A program made the translations under genes and the position numbers. Source: Bacteroidota bacterium (GTDB lineage: Bacteria; Bacteroidota; Bacteroidia; Bacteroidales; SKPS01). Taken from it: a stretch of DNA of 64,000 bases. The notes under the pieces are model-generated. The model did not search any database, was not told the origin of the DNA, and saw only the letters and a program-made list of their open reading frames with translations. Shown here in pieces: positions 41,219 through 49,675 of the stretch (within the stretch, counting starts at the first letter, position 1; the number at the start of each line of letters is the position of its first letter). The stretch lies in contig JAKLII010000012.1 of assembly GCA_022709695.1 (NCBI GenBank), positions 1 through 64,000 on the forward strand. Direction: 5' to 3'.

Positions 41219-42997
41219 GTGGAACACAAACAGGAAAACGGATTAATAGCCAGATTTCTGGAATGGCGTGTAAGAAGGATACCCGACCGTCAGTTCATTG
41301 GGATGGTGGCGGTGGTGGCAGGATTGGCTGCCGGATTGGCTGCTGTAATCCTGAAAAATGCCGTGCACTTCATCCGTATGGTCATTGTGGATGGACTTAT
41401 CGCATCGTACCAACCCTATCTTTTCTTTCTTTTCCCCATGATCGGCATTGCCATCGCCCTTCTTTTCATCAGGTACGTAGTGGGGAAAAAGGTAAAACAC
41501 GGTATTCCGAATATCCTCTATTCCATTGCCCAGACCGAGGGAAAGATTGACCGCCACAACATTTACTCCTCGGTGGTAACTTCCGCCCTTACTGTAGGGT
41601 TCGGGGGCTCTGTAGGGCTGGAGGGGCCCACTGTGTCCACCGGAGCTGCCATTGGCTCCAATTTGGGGCAGTTGCTCCGGCTCAACCAGAAGCAGATCAG
41701 CCTTTTAATAGCCTGTGCATGTGCAGGCGCCATTGCCTCTATCTTCAAGGCACCCATCGCAGCCATTGTTTTCGCCGTGGAAGTGATCATGATCGATCTT
41801 ACCATGGCTTCCATTGTCCCACTGCTCATCGCATCGGTTTCCGGGGCGCTCACATCCTACCTGCTGCTCGGATCGGGTTATCTGTACGCATTTCAACTCA
41901 CAGAGACCTTTTTGCTGCATGATATCCCCTTCTACATCGTACTTGGCATCGTTGCAGGACTTCTTTCGACCTATTTCACCCGGTTCTATATCGCTACCAA
42001 CAGGCTTTTCAAAAAAATCAACGGTACCCGGAACCGGCTCCTGATCGGAGGGTTGCTCCTGGGAGGACTCATCTTTCTGATCCCGGCCTTTTACGGTGAA
42101 GGGTATGAGGCTGTAAACAACTGCCTTCGTGGCGATTACTCCTACATCTTCGACAATTCACTTTTTTCAAAATTCCAGGGTAACTTTTCTGCGATTCTCA
42201 TTCTGCTTTCAGCCATTGTATTGCTGAAAGTCTTTGCTACTGCCATTACCTTCGGTGCCGGAGGTGTAGGTGGCGTTTTTGCCCCTGCCCTGTTCATCGG
42301 TGCCAATCTGGGTGTCCTGTTTTCCTTTCTGGCCCGGTCGTTCGGCTTTCAGCTCAACACCAGCAATTTCGCACTTCTGGCTATGGCCGGCATGATGGCA
42401 GGCGTGTTGCACGCACCGCTTACCGCCATTTTTATGATCGCTGAAATCACCGGGGGGTACAGCCTCTTTCTCCCCCTGATGATCGTGAGTACCATCGCAT
42501 TTATCACTACCCGCTATTCAGTACCCAACTCTATTTATACCTACCAGCTCGCCGAACGCGGACAACTCCTTACCCACGACAAAGACCGGAACATGCTCAG
42601 GATGCTCAATGTCTCAGACCTGATCGAAACCAACTTTCAGATCATCAGGCCCGAAATGACCCTTGGAGAACTGGTAAAAGTAATCGCAAAGTCGGAACGG
42701 AATGTTTTTCCGGTAACCGGACCGGACGGAACCTATCTGGGTATCATCTTCCTGAACGATGTGCGGGAAATTATTTTCGAACCCGAAAAATACCAGACCG
42801 TATTTGTGAAAGACCTCATGTTTATGCCAGAGGAGAGGGTGTCTCCCGATGACTCCATGGAGGTTGTAGCCCGCATCTTCCAGGAAACCGCTCATTACAA
42901 CCTTCCGGTAGTGCGCAATGGAATCTATCTGGGGTTCGTGTCCCGAGCCAATGTGTTTTCGGCGTACCGGAAACTGTTAAAGGAGTATTCGGAATAA
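41219..42997 (+). CDS. ClC-type chloride channel/exchanger with CBS pair
   Basis: This encodes 592 aa from GTG 41219. The ClC core covers about residues 20-440 with KHGIPNILY, GSVGLEGPTVS (gating Glu in GLEGP) and FGAGGVGGVFAPALFIGANLG. Two CBS domains follow (about 450-590: PEMTLGELVKVIAKS, SPDDSMEVVARIF). Such proteins carry chloride, some in exchange for protons; CBS domains usually bind adenine nucleotides. A TAAATTTG at 41136-41143 is a possible promoter box. The GTG start is accepted because no ATG precedes the first helix. Confidence 0.92.
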   Translation: MEHKQENGLIARFLEWRVRRIPDRQFIGMVAVVAGLAAGLAAVILKNAVHFIRMVIVDGLIASYQPYLFFLFPMIGIAIALLFIRYVVGKKVKHGIPNILYSIAQTEGKIDRHNIYSSVVTSALTVGFGGSVGLEGPTVSTGAAIGSNLGQLLRLNQKQISLLIACACAGAIASIFKAPIAAIVFAVEVIMIDLTMASIVPLLIASVSGALTSYLLLGSGYLYAFQLTETFLLHDIPFYIVLGIVAGLLSTYFTRFYIATNRLFKKINGTRNRLLIGGLLLGGLIFLIPAFYGEGYEAVNNCLRGDYSYIFDNSLFSKFQGNFSAILILLSAIVLLKVFATAITFGAGGVGGVFAPALFIGANLGVLFSFLARSFGFQLNTSNFALLAMAGMMAGVLHAPLTAIFMIAEITGGYSLFLPLMIVSTIAFITTRYSVPNSIYTYQLAERGQLLTHDKDRNMLRMLNVSDLIETNFQIIRPEMTLGELVKVIAKSERNVFPVTGPDGTYLGIIFLNDVREIIFEPEKYQTVFVKDLMFMPEERVSPDDSMEVVARIFQETAHYNLPVVRNGIYLGFVSRANVFSAYRKLLKEYSE

Positions 42998-43045
42998 CCG
43001 GTTAATAAGATCTTTAATTCATAAAATCAAAATATATACAAAGAT

Positions 43046-43957
43046 ATGGAAGAGAGAAAAATCCGCATGGAGAGAGGGTATCGAAACGATTTCACCATCC
43101 GCAGTGTTGTGGATGAAGAGGTGGATATCGTCCGGTATCTCTATCTGGAGAAAGAATATGATGAAAACGGTAACCTTTTAACTGAGAAAACCCTGGATGA
43201 AGAAGGCAATTACCAGGAGTTTACCACTTACGGGTATGATGAAAGGAACCGCAGGATCCTGGTGCAGAACCATTTTGATGAAGAGGAGATAACCGACACC
43301 ACGCACTTCGAATTCGGGGAAGGGGAACAACCCGTAGGTGCCCGGAGGGTTTATGCTGACGGATCAGAGGATTCCATTCTGTACACTTATGATCCACAGG
43401 GAAATCTGATTGAACGGAAGGTGGTTAACGAAGACGGCGACATCGAGGAACTGGTGGTCAGAAGATACAATATGAACCACCAGGAGGTGTTTTATGAGAG
43501 AACAGAACAGGGAGAGGTTGTTTTCAGAGAAGAACAGGAATACAATACAGCAGGAAAGCCGGTTAGGGTGGTTTTGTGGGAGGGAGATACGGATCGCACT
43601 ACAGAACACCGCGTTATTTATGATGATGACGGATACCAGAAACGGCTGGAGAAATACAACGATACAGGCAGGTTGGTTGCAGTAACGGAAATTCTCCGCC
43701 AGGAGGAAGGAAGACCCCTTGAAGTATCAGACCAGGCAGAAGGGGGAGCCAGCCGCACCCTGTTCACCTACGACGATCAGGGGAGGGCTGTGCTGCAGCA
43801 GGAATTCAATGCTGAGGATCTGATGATTAACGAAATTATCAGATCCTATGATGAGGCCGGTAACCTCATCACCACAGAGGTGACCTCGGATCGTCAGGGG
43901 CTTGGCATGAACATGCATTACAGGATCGATTATGAATATTTGTATTTCAGCGAATAA
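43046..43957 (+). CDS. Cytosolic YD/RHS-like repeat protein
   Basis: This encodes 303 aa with no signal peptide. It is built of YD-like beta repeats: YDENGNLLTEKTLDEEGN, YDERNRRILVQ, YDPQGNLIERKV, YDDDGYQKRLEKY, YDDQGRAVLQQ, YDEAGNLITTEV. It is strongly acidic and lacks an RHS core and toxin tip. RHS relatives are normally exported shells, so a free cytosolic form is odd. It could be an immunity-like, scaffold or MORN-like protein. The function is unknown. Confidence 0.72.
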   Translation: MEERKIRMERGYRNDFTIRSVVDEEVDIVRYLYLEKEYDENGNLLTEKTLDEEGNYQEFTTYGYDERNRRILVQNHFDEEEITDTTHFEFGEGEQPVGARRVYADGSEDSILYTYDPQGNLIERKVVNEDGDIEELVVRRYNMNHQEVFYERTEQGEVVFREEQEYNTAGKPVRVVLWEGDTDRTTEHRVIYDDDGYQKRLEKYNDTGRLVAVTEILRQEEGRPLEVSDQAEGGASRTLFTYDDQGRAVLQQEFNAEDLMINEIIRSYDEAGNLITTEVTSDRQGLGMNMHYRIDYEYLYFSE

Positions 43958-44047
43958 TATGATGGTAGGTTGATCTTTTTTTTTCATCTTTGAAGCCCGA
44001 AGGCATAGCATCAGGAACAGGAATTTATCAGCATTAAATTTTATAAC

Positions 44048-45379
44048 ATGAAGGAATTCAATAGCATTCAGCCTCCAATCAGCAAGGATCTTGTGGAGGA
44101 GATCAGAAAAAAAATCCATATCGGCGAGATCGGATGGGCCTCTATACGGGAGATCAAAAAGCTGGCCGATGAAGTGGAAAAAGCTACCGGAATCAGTTTT
44201 ATACGCATGGAGATGGGTGTACCGGGATTGCCCGCCACAGAGATAGGGGTTCGGGCTGAAATTAAAGCGTTGGAGCAGGGTGTGGCTGCCATCTATCCCG
44301 ACATACACGGCATTCCGTCGCTTAAGGAAGAGATCAGCCGGTTTGTGAAGAACTTTCTGAATATCAGCGTGAGCCCTGAGGGATGTATCCCTACGGTAGG
44401 TTCTATGCAGGGAGCATTTGCCTCCTTCCTTACCGTGAACCGGTTGTACGAAAACAAGGGTACAACCCTTTTCATCGACCCCGGATTTCCGGTGCACAAA
44501 CAGCAGCTAAGGGTGCTTAACCAACCCTTTGAATCGTTTGACGTATACAACTTCCGCGGCCGTAAGCTGCGCGCCAAGCTTGAATCGCTGCTCGATTTGG
44601 GGCAGATCAGTTCCATCCTTTACTCCAATCCCAACAACCCTTCCTGGATTTGCTTCACAGATGAGGAGCTCGCTATCATCGGCGATGTTGCCAATAAATA
44701 CGGCATTATGGTGCTTGAGGACCTGGCCTATTTTGCCATGGACTTCCGTAAAGACCTGTCCCATCCAGGCATCCCGCCCTATCAGGCCACAGTTGCCCAC
44801 TATACCGATAACTGGATTCAGTTCATCTCCAGTTCCAAGGCCTTCAGCTATGCCGGTCAGCGAATCGGCATGCTGGTCATCTCAGACCACCTGTTCAATG
44901 CCTCCTTCCCCAACCTGAAAAAATTCTATACCAGCGACCTTTTCGGTCATGCAATGATCTTCGGAACCGTCTACGCCCTCAGTTCAGGCACTTCCCATTC
45001 GGCACAATATGCCCTGGCTGCTATGCTCAAAGCGGTAAACGACGGAACCTATAATTTTGTCGAAGTTGTGAAGGAATATGGCGACAAGGCAAGAATCATG
45101 AAGAAGCTTTTCCTTGATAACGGGTTCTATCTGGTGTATGACAAGGATGAAGATGAACCTCTGGCTGATGGTTTTTACTTTACCATTGCCTATCCCGGTT
45201 TAAGCGGAACAGACCTCCTGAACAGGCTTTTCCATTACGGCATCAGTGCCATCTCCCTTTCCATCACCGGAAGTGAGCACACCGAAGGGCTCCGGGCCTG
45301 CGTATCACTGGTCCACCGCAACCAGTTCCCCGACCTTGAAGAGCGGCTGAAAAAATTCCACGCAGACCACAGTAAGTAA
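44048..45379 (+). CDS. PLP-dependent aminotransferase (class I/II)
   Basis: This encodes 443 aa. Fold-type I motifs are clear: LYSNPNNPSW, VLEDLAYFAMD, and SSSKAFSYAGQRIGM with the PLP lysine. The substrate cannot be told. Amino-acid to 2-oxoacid conversion would feed the Vor-type oxidoreductase nearby, but the genes are separated by a porin gene and are not one operon. Confidence 0.9.
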   Translation: MKEFNSIQPPISKDLVEEIRKKIHIGEIGWASIREIKKLADEVEKATGISFIRMEMGVPGLPATEIGVRAEIKALEQGVAAIYPDIHGIPSLKEEISRFVKNFLNISVSPEGCIPTVGSMQGAFASFLTVNRLYENKGTTLFIDPGFPVHKQQLRVLNQPFESFDVYNFRGRKLRAKLESLLDLGQISSILYSNPNNPSWICFTDEELAIIGDVANKYGIMVLEDLAYFAMDFRKDLSHPGIPPYQATVAHYTDNWIQFISSSKAFSYAGQRIGMLVISDHLFNASFPNLKKFYTSDLFGHAMIFGTVYALSSGTSHSAQYALAAMLKAVNDGTYNFVEVVKEYGDKARIMKKLFLDNGFYLVYDKDEDEPLADGFYFTIAYPGLSGTDLLNRLFHYGISAISLSITGSEHTEGLRACVSLVHRNQFPDLEERLKKFHADHSK

Positions 45380-45384
45380 TTGAT

Positions 45385-45410
45385 AATTAGAAATTAGAAA
45401 TTAGAAATTA
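45385..45410 (+). repeat. Tandem 7-bp repeat (AATTAGA)n
   Basis: About 3.7 copies of AATTAGA lie just after the aminotransferase stop. Slippage here could change copy number, but no promoter spacing is obvious. Confidence 0.7.
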
Positions 45411-45437
45411 TAGTTTGAAGTGATAAAGGAGTTTACT

Positions 45438-45461
45438 CCCACTCTCCTCAAGGAGAGTGGG
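45438..45461. repeat. Hairpin CCCACTCTCCT / AGGAGAGTGGG in an intergenic repeat
   Basis: An 11-bp stem with a tiny loop is followed by a G-rich stretch (TTGGGGGGTGAGGTGG). This pattern is common between genes in Bacteroidota and is probably a small nonautonomous repeat. Confidence 0.5.
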
Positions 45462-45527
45462 TTGGGGGGTGAGGTGGTTTCACAAAGGCATTTCTTTGCA
45501 TTTGAACTATAACCAAAACCAAAAACT

Positions 45528-46829
45528 ATGAAGAGAAATTTCTTTTGGATGTTGCTGCTGTTGCTTCCGGCATTACTTCCGGCCCAACAGGATCCCCAGG
45601 GGCAAAAATTCGGAATTACCCTTTCGGGGTATGTGAAATCCGATTTTATGCTCGACAGCCGGCAAACCTTTGCCCCCAGGGAAGGGCACTTTCTCCTGTG
45701 GCCCATGCCCATTGCTGCTGATGAATTTGGTGAGGATCTGAATGCAGGCTGGAATACCAATTTCCTGCCTGTACAATCGCAACTTTCGGTGAAAATCACG
45801 GCTCCCGACGTCTGCGGTGCGAAGGTTTCTGGTGTGCTGGAAGGGGACTTTTTCGGCACCACCAATGCCGATGTGAACCTGTTGCGGCTGCGGCATGCCT
45901 ACTCAAAACTCAACTGGGAAAGGAGTGAGGTGCTGGTCGGACAATTCTGGCACCCCCTTTTCAACACCGCATGTTTCCCTGCCACCGTCTCCTTTAATAC
46001 AGGAGCTCCGATCAGCCCGTTTTCAAGGGATCCACAGATCCGTGCCTCCTACTTCCTTGGCAAATTGCGGTTTACGGCTTCCGCCGTCGAGCAGCGCGAC
46101 TATCCCTCATACGGTCCGGCAGGTGGCACCTCCACTTACCTGCGCAATGCCGGAATCCCGGAACTATACGGTGAAATCGTTTTCAGCGAAAAGAACAACA
46201 CCAACAATACGGCTTTCACTTCCGGGATTATTTTCGGAACGAAAACCATTGTGCCCAGGACCGAATCGAAAATGGGCACCAAGACCTACAAGGTGAATGA
46301 GTCGGTAAGCAGCCTTGCGGCAAGTGCCTTTGTGAACCTGAAGCTGGCACCTGTAACCATAAAATTCACCGGGGCGTACGGTGAAAACCTGGCGGATGTG
46401 CTCTCCATCTCAGGCTATGCAGTAACCGGAGTTACCGATACCCTTACCGGGGCCCGCACCTATGCCCCCACTGCCAGTATGATTCTGTGGACTGACATCC
46501 ACACCAACGGACCCACCTGGCAGGGAGGTCTGTATGCCGGCATCAACAGGAACCTGGGAACCACCGAAGTGATGGCTAACCCACAGGCTGACATGTACGG
46601 GCTTGGCTATAACAACAAATACGAAATTGCTGAAATACTGCGCATTGCCCCCAGACTCATCTATCAGCAGGGGAGATACCGGGTGGCGGCAGAACTTGAA
46701 TACACCAGGGCTTCTTTCGGGACACCCAATACAGCAGGAGTGATCCTGCGCGACAACCACGGCCTGCCACTGAAGACGTACGAGGTCGAAAACCTGCGCC
46801 TTCTTCTGGCAGCCTATCTGTTCTTCTGA
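45528..46829 (+). CDS. Outer-membrane porin-like protein
   Basis: This encodes 433 aa. Signal peptide (FFWMLLLLLPALLPAQ) followed by long beta strands: ITLSGYVKSDFMLDSRQTF, LSVKITAPDVCGAKVSG, VLEGDFFGTT, LRLRHAYSKLNW, SEVLVGQFW. It ends in an aromatic residue (AAYLFF), as barrels do. The opening resembles DcaP-like trimeric porins. The substrate is unknown. Confidence 0.8.
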   Translation: MKRNFFWMLLLLLPALLPAQQDPQGQKFGITLSGYVKSDFMLDSRQTFAPREGHFLLWPMPIAADEFGEDLNAGWNTNFLPVQSQLSVKITAPDVCGAKVSGVLEGDFFGTTNADVNLLRLRHAYSKLNWERSEVLVGQFWHPLFNTACFPATVSFNTGAPISPFSRDPQIRASYFLGKLRFTASAVEQRDYPSYGPAGGTSTYLRNAGIPELYGEIVFSEKNNTNNTAFTSGIIFGTKTIVPRTESKMGTKTYKVNESVSSLAASAFVNLKLAPVTIKFTGAYGENLADVLSISGYAVTGVTDTLTGARTYAPTASMILWTDIHTNGPTWQGGLYAGINRNLGTTEVMANPQADMYGLGYNNKYEIAEILRIAPRLIYQQGRYRVAAELEYTRASFGTPNTAGVILRDNHGLPLKTYEVENLRLLLAAYLFF

Positions 46830-46839
46830 TAGTTATAAC

Positions 46840-46870
46840 CGGGTAATTTATAACCATTTTAAATTACCCG
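46840..46870. terminator. Hairpin after the porin gene
   Basis: CGGGTAATTT and AAATTACCCG pair across an 11-nt loop. The T-run is weak, so termination is only probable. Confidence 0.4.
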
Positions 46871-46922
46871 TTCCCTTGTATTTTATAGAGGTGTGATTAG
46901 GGTTTTTTCAGGCAAAAAACCC

Positions 46923-46930
46923 TAATTTCG
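46923..46930 (+). promoter_or_regulatory. Possible variant -7 box (TAATTTCG) of the Vor operon
   Basis: TAATTTCG differs from TAnnTTTG at one base and lies 38 nt before the ferredoxin ATG at 46969. Confidence 0.4.
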
Positions 46931-46968
46931 CCGTTCACTAAATTTCAAAGTAACCTAACAGCAATACC

Positions 46969-47202
46969 ATGGCAAAAGTAAGAGGCGCAATCGTCGTTGA
47001 CGTCGAGAGGTGCAAAGGATGCTCTGTCTGCGTCCCTGCCTGCCCCCAGACCGTAATTGAGCTTGCGAGGGAGGTAAACGGAAAAGGATACCATTATGCC
47101 TATATGCAGAATCCTGAAGAGTGCACCGGTTGTGCGAACTGTGCAATCGTTTGCCCCGACGGGGTGATTACCGTGTATAAGGTTAAGGTGGAAAAAGGCT
47201 AA
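46969..47202 (+). CDS. 2-oxoacid:ferredoxin oxidoreductase, ferredoxin (delta) subunit
   Basis: This encodes 77 aa with two 4Fe-4S motifs, CKGCSVCVPACP and CTGCANCAIVCP. It is the electron-transfer subunit of the four-gene operon that follows, passing electrons from the TPP site to free ferredoxin. Confidence 0.93.
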   Translation: MAKVRGAIVVDVERCKGCSVCVPACPQTVIELAREVNGKGYHYAYMQNPEECTGCANCAIVCPDGVITVYKVKVEKG

Positions 47203-47219
47203 TATTAAACCTACAGATA

Positions 47220-48302
47220 ATGGCAAGAGAACTAAGGTTAATGAAAGGCAATGAAGCGATTGCCGAAGCTGCCATCCGCGCAGGTGTCGACGGATATTTC
47301 GGATATCCTATTACACCCCAGTCGGAGGTGCTCGAATACCTGATGGCTCAGAAGCCTTATGAAACGACCGGTATGGTGGTTTTACAGGCAGAGAGCGAAG
47401 TGGCAGCCATCAACATGATCTATGGAGGTGCAGGCTGCGGTAAAAAAGTGATGACCTCCTCCTCCAGTCCGGGCATCAGCCTGAAGCAGGAAGGGATCTC
47501 CTATATGGCGGGTGCTGAACTCCCCTGCCTGATTCTGAATGTAGTCCGCGGGGGCCCGGGGCTGGGTACCATACAGCCTTCACAATCCGACTACTTTCAG
47601 GCGGTTAAAGGGGGTGGGCATGGTGATTACCGGATGTTCGTGCTGGCTCCGGCCTCGGTGCAGGAGATGGCCGACTTCGTGGAACTCGGATACAATATGG
47701 CATTCAAATACCGCACTCCGGCAATGATCCTCTCCGACGGCGTGATCGGGCAGATGATGGAAAAGGTGGAACTCAGAGAATTTAAGCCCCGCTGGACACA
47801 GGAAGAGATTATTAAGAACTCCCCCTGGGCTACCACCGGCAAAACACCGGACCGCCCGAGAAATATCATCACATCCCTCGATCTTGACTCGTCAAAACAG
47901 GAAAAGCATGTGCTGCACCTCCGTGACAAGTATGCTGCCATGAAGCAGGATATCATGTTCGAGGAAATTGGCTGTGAGGATGCCGAATATATCCTTGCAG
48001 CATACGGTTCCAGCGCCCGTATCTGCCAGAAAGCCTGCGACATCGCCAGGGCACAGGGTATTAAAGTGGGATTGTTCAGATTAATAACCCTTTATCCATT
48101 CCCCGAAGAGCAAATCCGGGCACACAGCGAAAAGGTGAAAGGGATCCTCTCCGTAGAAATGAGCCTGGGTCAACTCGTTGAGGACATCAGGCTGGCGGTG
48201 GGATGCCGCACCAAAGTTGTACACTACGGACGTGTCGGGGGGATGATCCACTCGCCGGAAGAGGTGGTTAATGCATTGAAAACCCAAATCATCGGAGGCT
48301 AA
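47220..48302 (+). CDS. vorB: 2-oxoacid:ferredoxin oxidoreductase alpha subunit (VorB-type)
   Basis: This encodes 360 aa. The opening (LMKGNEAIAEAAIRAGVDG, then GYPITPQSEV) and VVRGGPGLGTIQPSQSDY are typical of the pyrimidine-binding and core domains. The length and layout fit the VorB/KorA group with separate small subunits, in which branched 2-oxoacids or 2-oxoglutarate are oxidised to acyl-CoA. The substrate is not fixed by sequence. It starts 17 bp after the ferredoxin gene. Confidence 0.9.
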   Translation: MARELRLMKGNEAIAEAAIRAGVDGYFGYPITPQSEVLEYLMAQKPYETTGMVVLQAESEVAAINMIYGGAGCGKKVMTSSSSPGISLKQEGISYMAGAELPCLILNVVRGGPGLGTIQPSQSDYFQAVKGGGHGDYRMFVLAPASVQEMADFVELGYNMAFKYRTPAMILSDGVIGQMMEKVELREFKPRWTQEEIIKNSPWATTGKTPDRPRNIITSLDLDSSKQEKHVLHLRDKYAAMKQDIMFEEIGCEDAEYILAAYGSSARICQKACDIARAQGIKVGLFRLITLYPFPEEQIRAHSEKVKGILSVEMSLGQLVEDIRLAVGCRTKVVHYGRVGGMIHSPEEVVNALKTQIIGG

Positions 48303-48306
48303 TATT

Positions 48307-49083
48307 ATGGATATCAACACCATTATACAGGAAGAAAACCTGGTTTACCGGAAAACTCCGCTCCTTACCGAAAAGCCCCTCTCCTACTGCCCCGGCTGTG
48401 GCCATGGTACCTTTCACCGGCTTATTCTGGAGGTCATTGAAGAGTTGGGCATCCAGGATATCACCATCGGCATTGCACCTGTGGGCTGTTCGGTACTGGC
48501 ATATGAATTTATGGATATCGACATGCAGCAGGCAGCACACGGACGGGCTCCCGCGCTGGCAACTGCCATCAAAAGGCTTCATCCTGACAAATATGTCTTC
48601 ACTTATCAGGGCGACGGCGACCTGGCTGCCATCGGCACTGCCGAAACCATCCATGCCTGCAACCGCGGTGAAAACATCATCATCTTCTTCGTCAACAACG
48701 GCATTTATGGTATGACAGGCGGACAGATGGCCCCTACTACCATTGAGGGGATGCCTACTTCTACCTCACCCTATGGCCGCGACATTAAAATTATGGGAAA
48801 TCCGCTGAAGATTACCGAATTGGTGGCCCAGCTACCCGGCACCCACTTCGTTACACGGCAATCGGTGCATACCCCACGCAACGTCCGCAGAACCAAAAAA
48901 GCCATTCAGCAGGCTTTTCAGGTGCAGAAAGAGAAAAAAGGACTTGCCTGGATCGAAGTGGTATCCAATTGCAACTCAGGATGGAAACTTACACCGGTTA
49001 AAGCGAATGAATGGATGGAAGAGCATATGTTCGCCTTCTATCCCCTCGGTGATTTGAAAGTAGATGGAAACCTGGTTAAATAA
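48307..49083 (+). CDS. 2-oxoacid:ferredoxin oxidoreductase beta (TPP) subunit
   Basis: This encodes 258 aa. The TPP site is marked by YCPGCGHGT near the start and by QGDGDLAAIGTAETIHA followed by NNGIYGMTGGQMAPTT. It starts 4 bp after vorB. The beta subunit binds thiamine diphosphate and forms the catalytic site with the alpha subunit. Confidence 0.92.
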   Translation: MDINTIIQEENLVYRKTPLLTEKPLSYCPGCGHGTFHRLILEVIEELGIQDITIGIAPVGCSVLAYEFMDIDMQQAAHGRAPALATAIKRLHPDKYVFTYQGDGDLAAIGTAETIHACNRGENIIIFFVNNGIYGMTGGQMAPTTIEGMPTSTSPYGRDIKIMGNPLKITELVAQLPGTHFVTRQSVHTPRNVRRTKKAIQQAFQVQKEKKGLAWIEVVSNCNSGWKLTPVKANEWMEEHMFAFYPLGDLKVDGNLVK

Positions 49084-49106
49084 GCAGATATCAAACAACT
49101 GAAACC

Positions 49107-49658
49107 ATGACAGAAGAAATTATCATTGCAGGTTTTGGCGGACAAGGAGTCCTGTCGATGGGGAAAATCCTGGCCTATTCCGGTATCATGCAAAACCAGG
49201 AAGTGAGCTGGATGCCCTCCTATGGCCCCGAAATGAGGGGAGGCACCGCCAACGTTACCGTTATCATTTCCGATGAAAGGATATCCTCACCTATCCTTAC
49301 CAAATTCGATACGGCCATCATCCTGAACCAACAGTCGATGGACAAGTTCGAGAATTCGGTCAAGCCGGGCGGCGTATTGCTCTATGACCCCAACGGCATC
49401 ACCAAACATCCTACCCGTACCGATATCAGCATCTACCAGATCGAAGGGGCGGAAGAGGCAAGCAGGATGGGCAATACCAAAACCTTCAACATGATTGTGC
49501 TGGGCGGATTCCTGAACCTGAAACCCATCGTGAAACTGGAAAATGTGGAAAAAGGGCTGGCCAAATCGCTGCCTGCGCGGCACCACACCCTCATCCCGAT
49601 GAATATCGAAGCGATCAGGGTGGGGATGAATGCCGTCAAGCCCTTTCAGGTGAAGTGA
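49107..49658 (+). CDS. 2-oxoacid:ferredoxin oxidoreductase gamma subunit
   Basis: This encodes 183 aa. GFGGQGVLSMGKILAYSG binds CoA-side ligand, and SYGPEMRGGTANVTVIIS is the second family motif. It completes the delta-alpha-beta-gamma operon, and its stop lies 18 bp from the convergent SBBP gene. Confidence 0.92.
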   Translation: MTEEIIIAGFGGQGVLSMGKILAYSGIMQNQEVSWMPSYGPEMRGGTANVTVIISDERISSPILTKFDTAIILNQQSMDKFENSVKPGGVLLYDPNGITKHPTRTDISIYQIEGAEEASRMGNTKTFNMIVLGGFLNLKPIVKLENVEKGLAKSLPARHHTLIPMNIEAIRVGMNAVKPFQVK

Positions 49659-49675
49659 TGCCGCCAGGGAAAAAA

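Noticed and set aside
43033..43042. CAAAGATA before the YD-repeat gene
   Set aside because: It matches the -7 box only on the minus strand, where no gene starts nearby.
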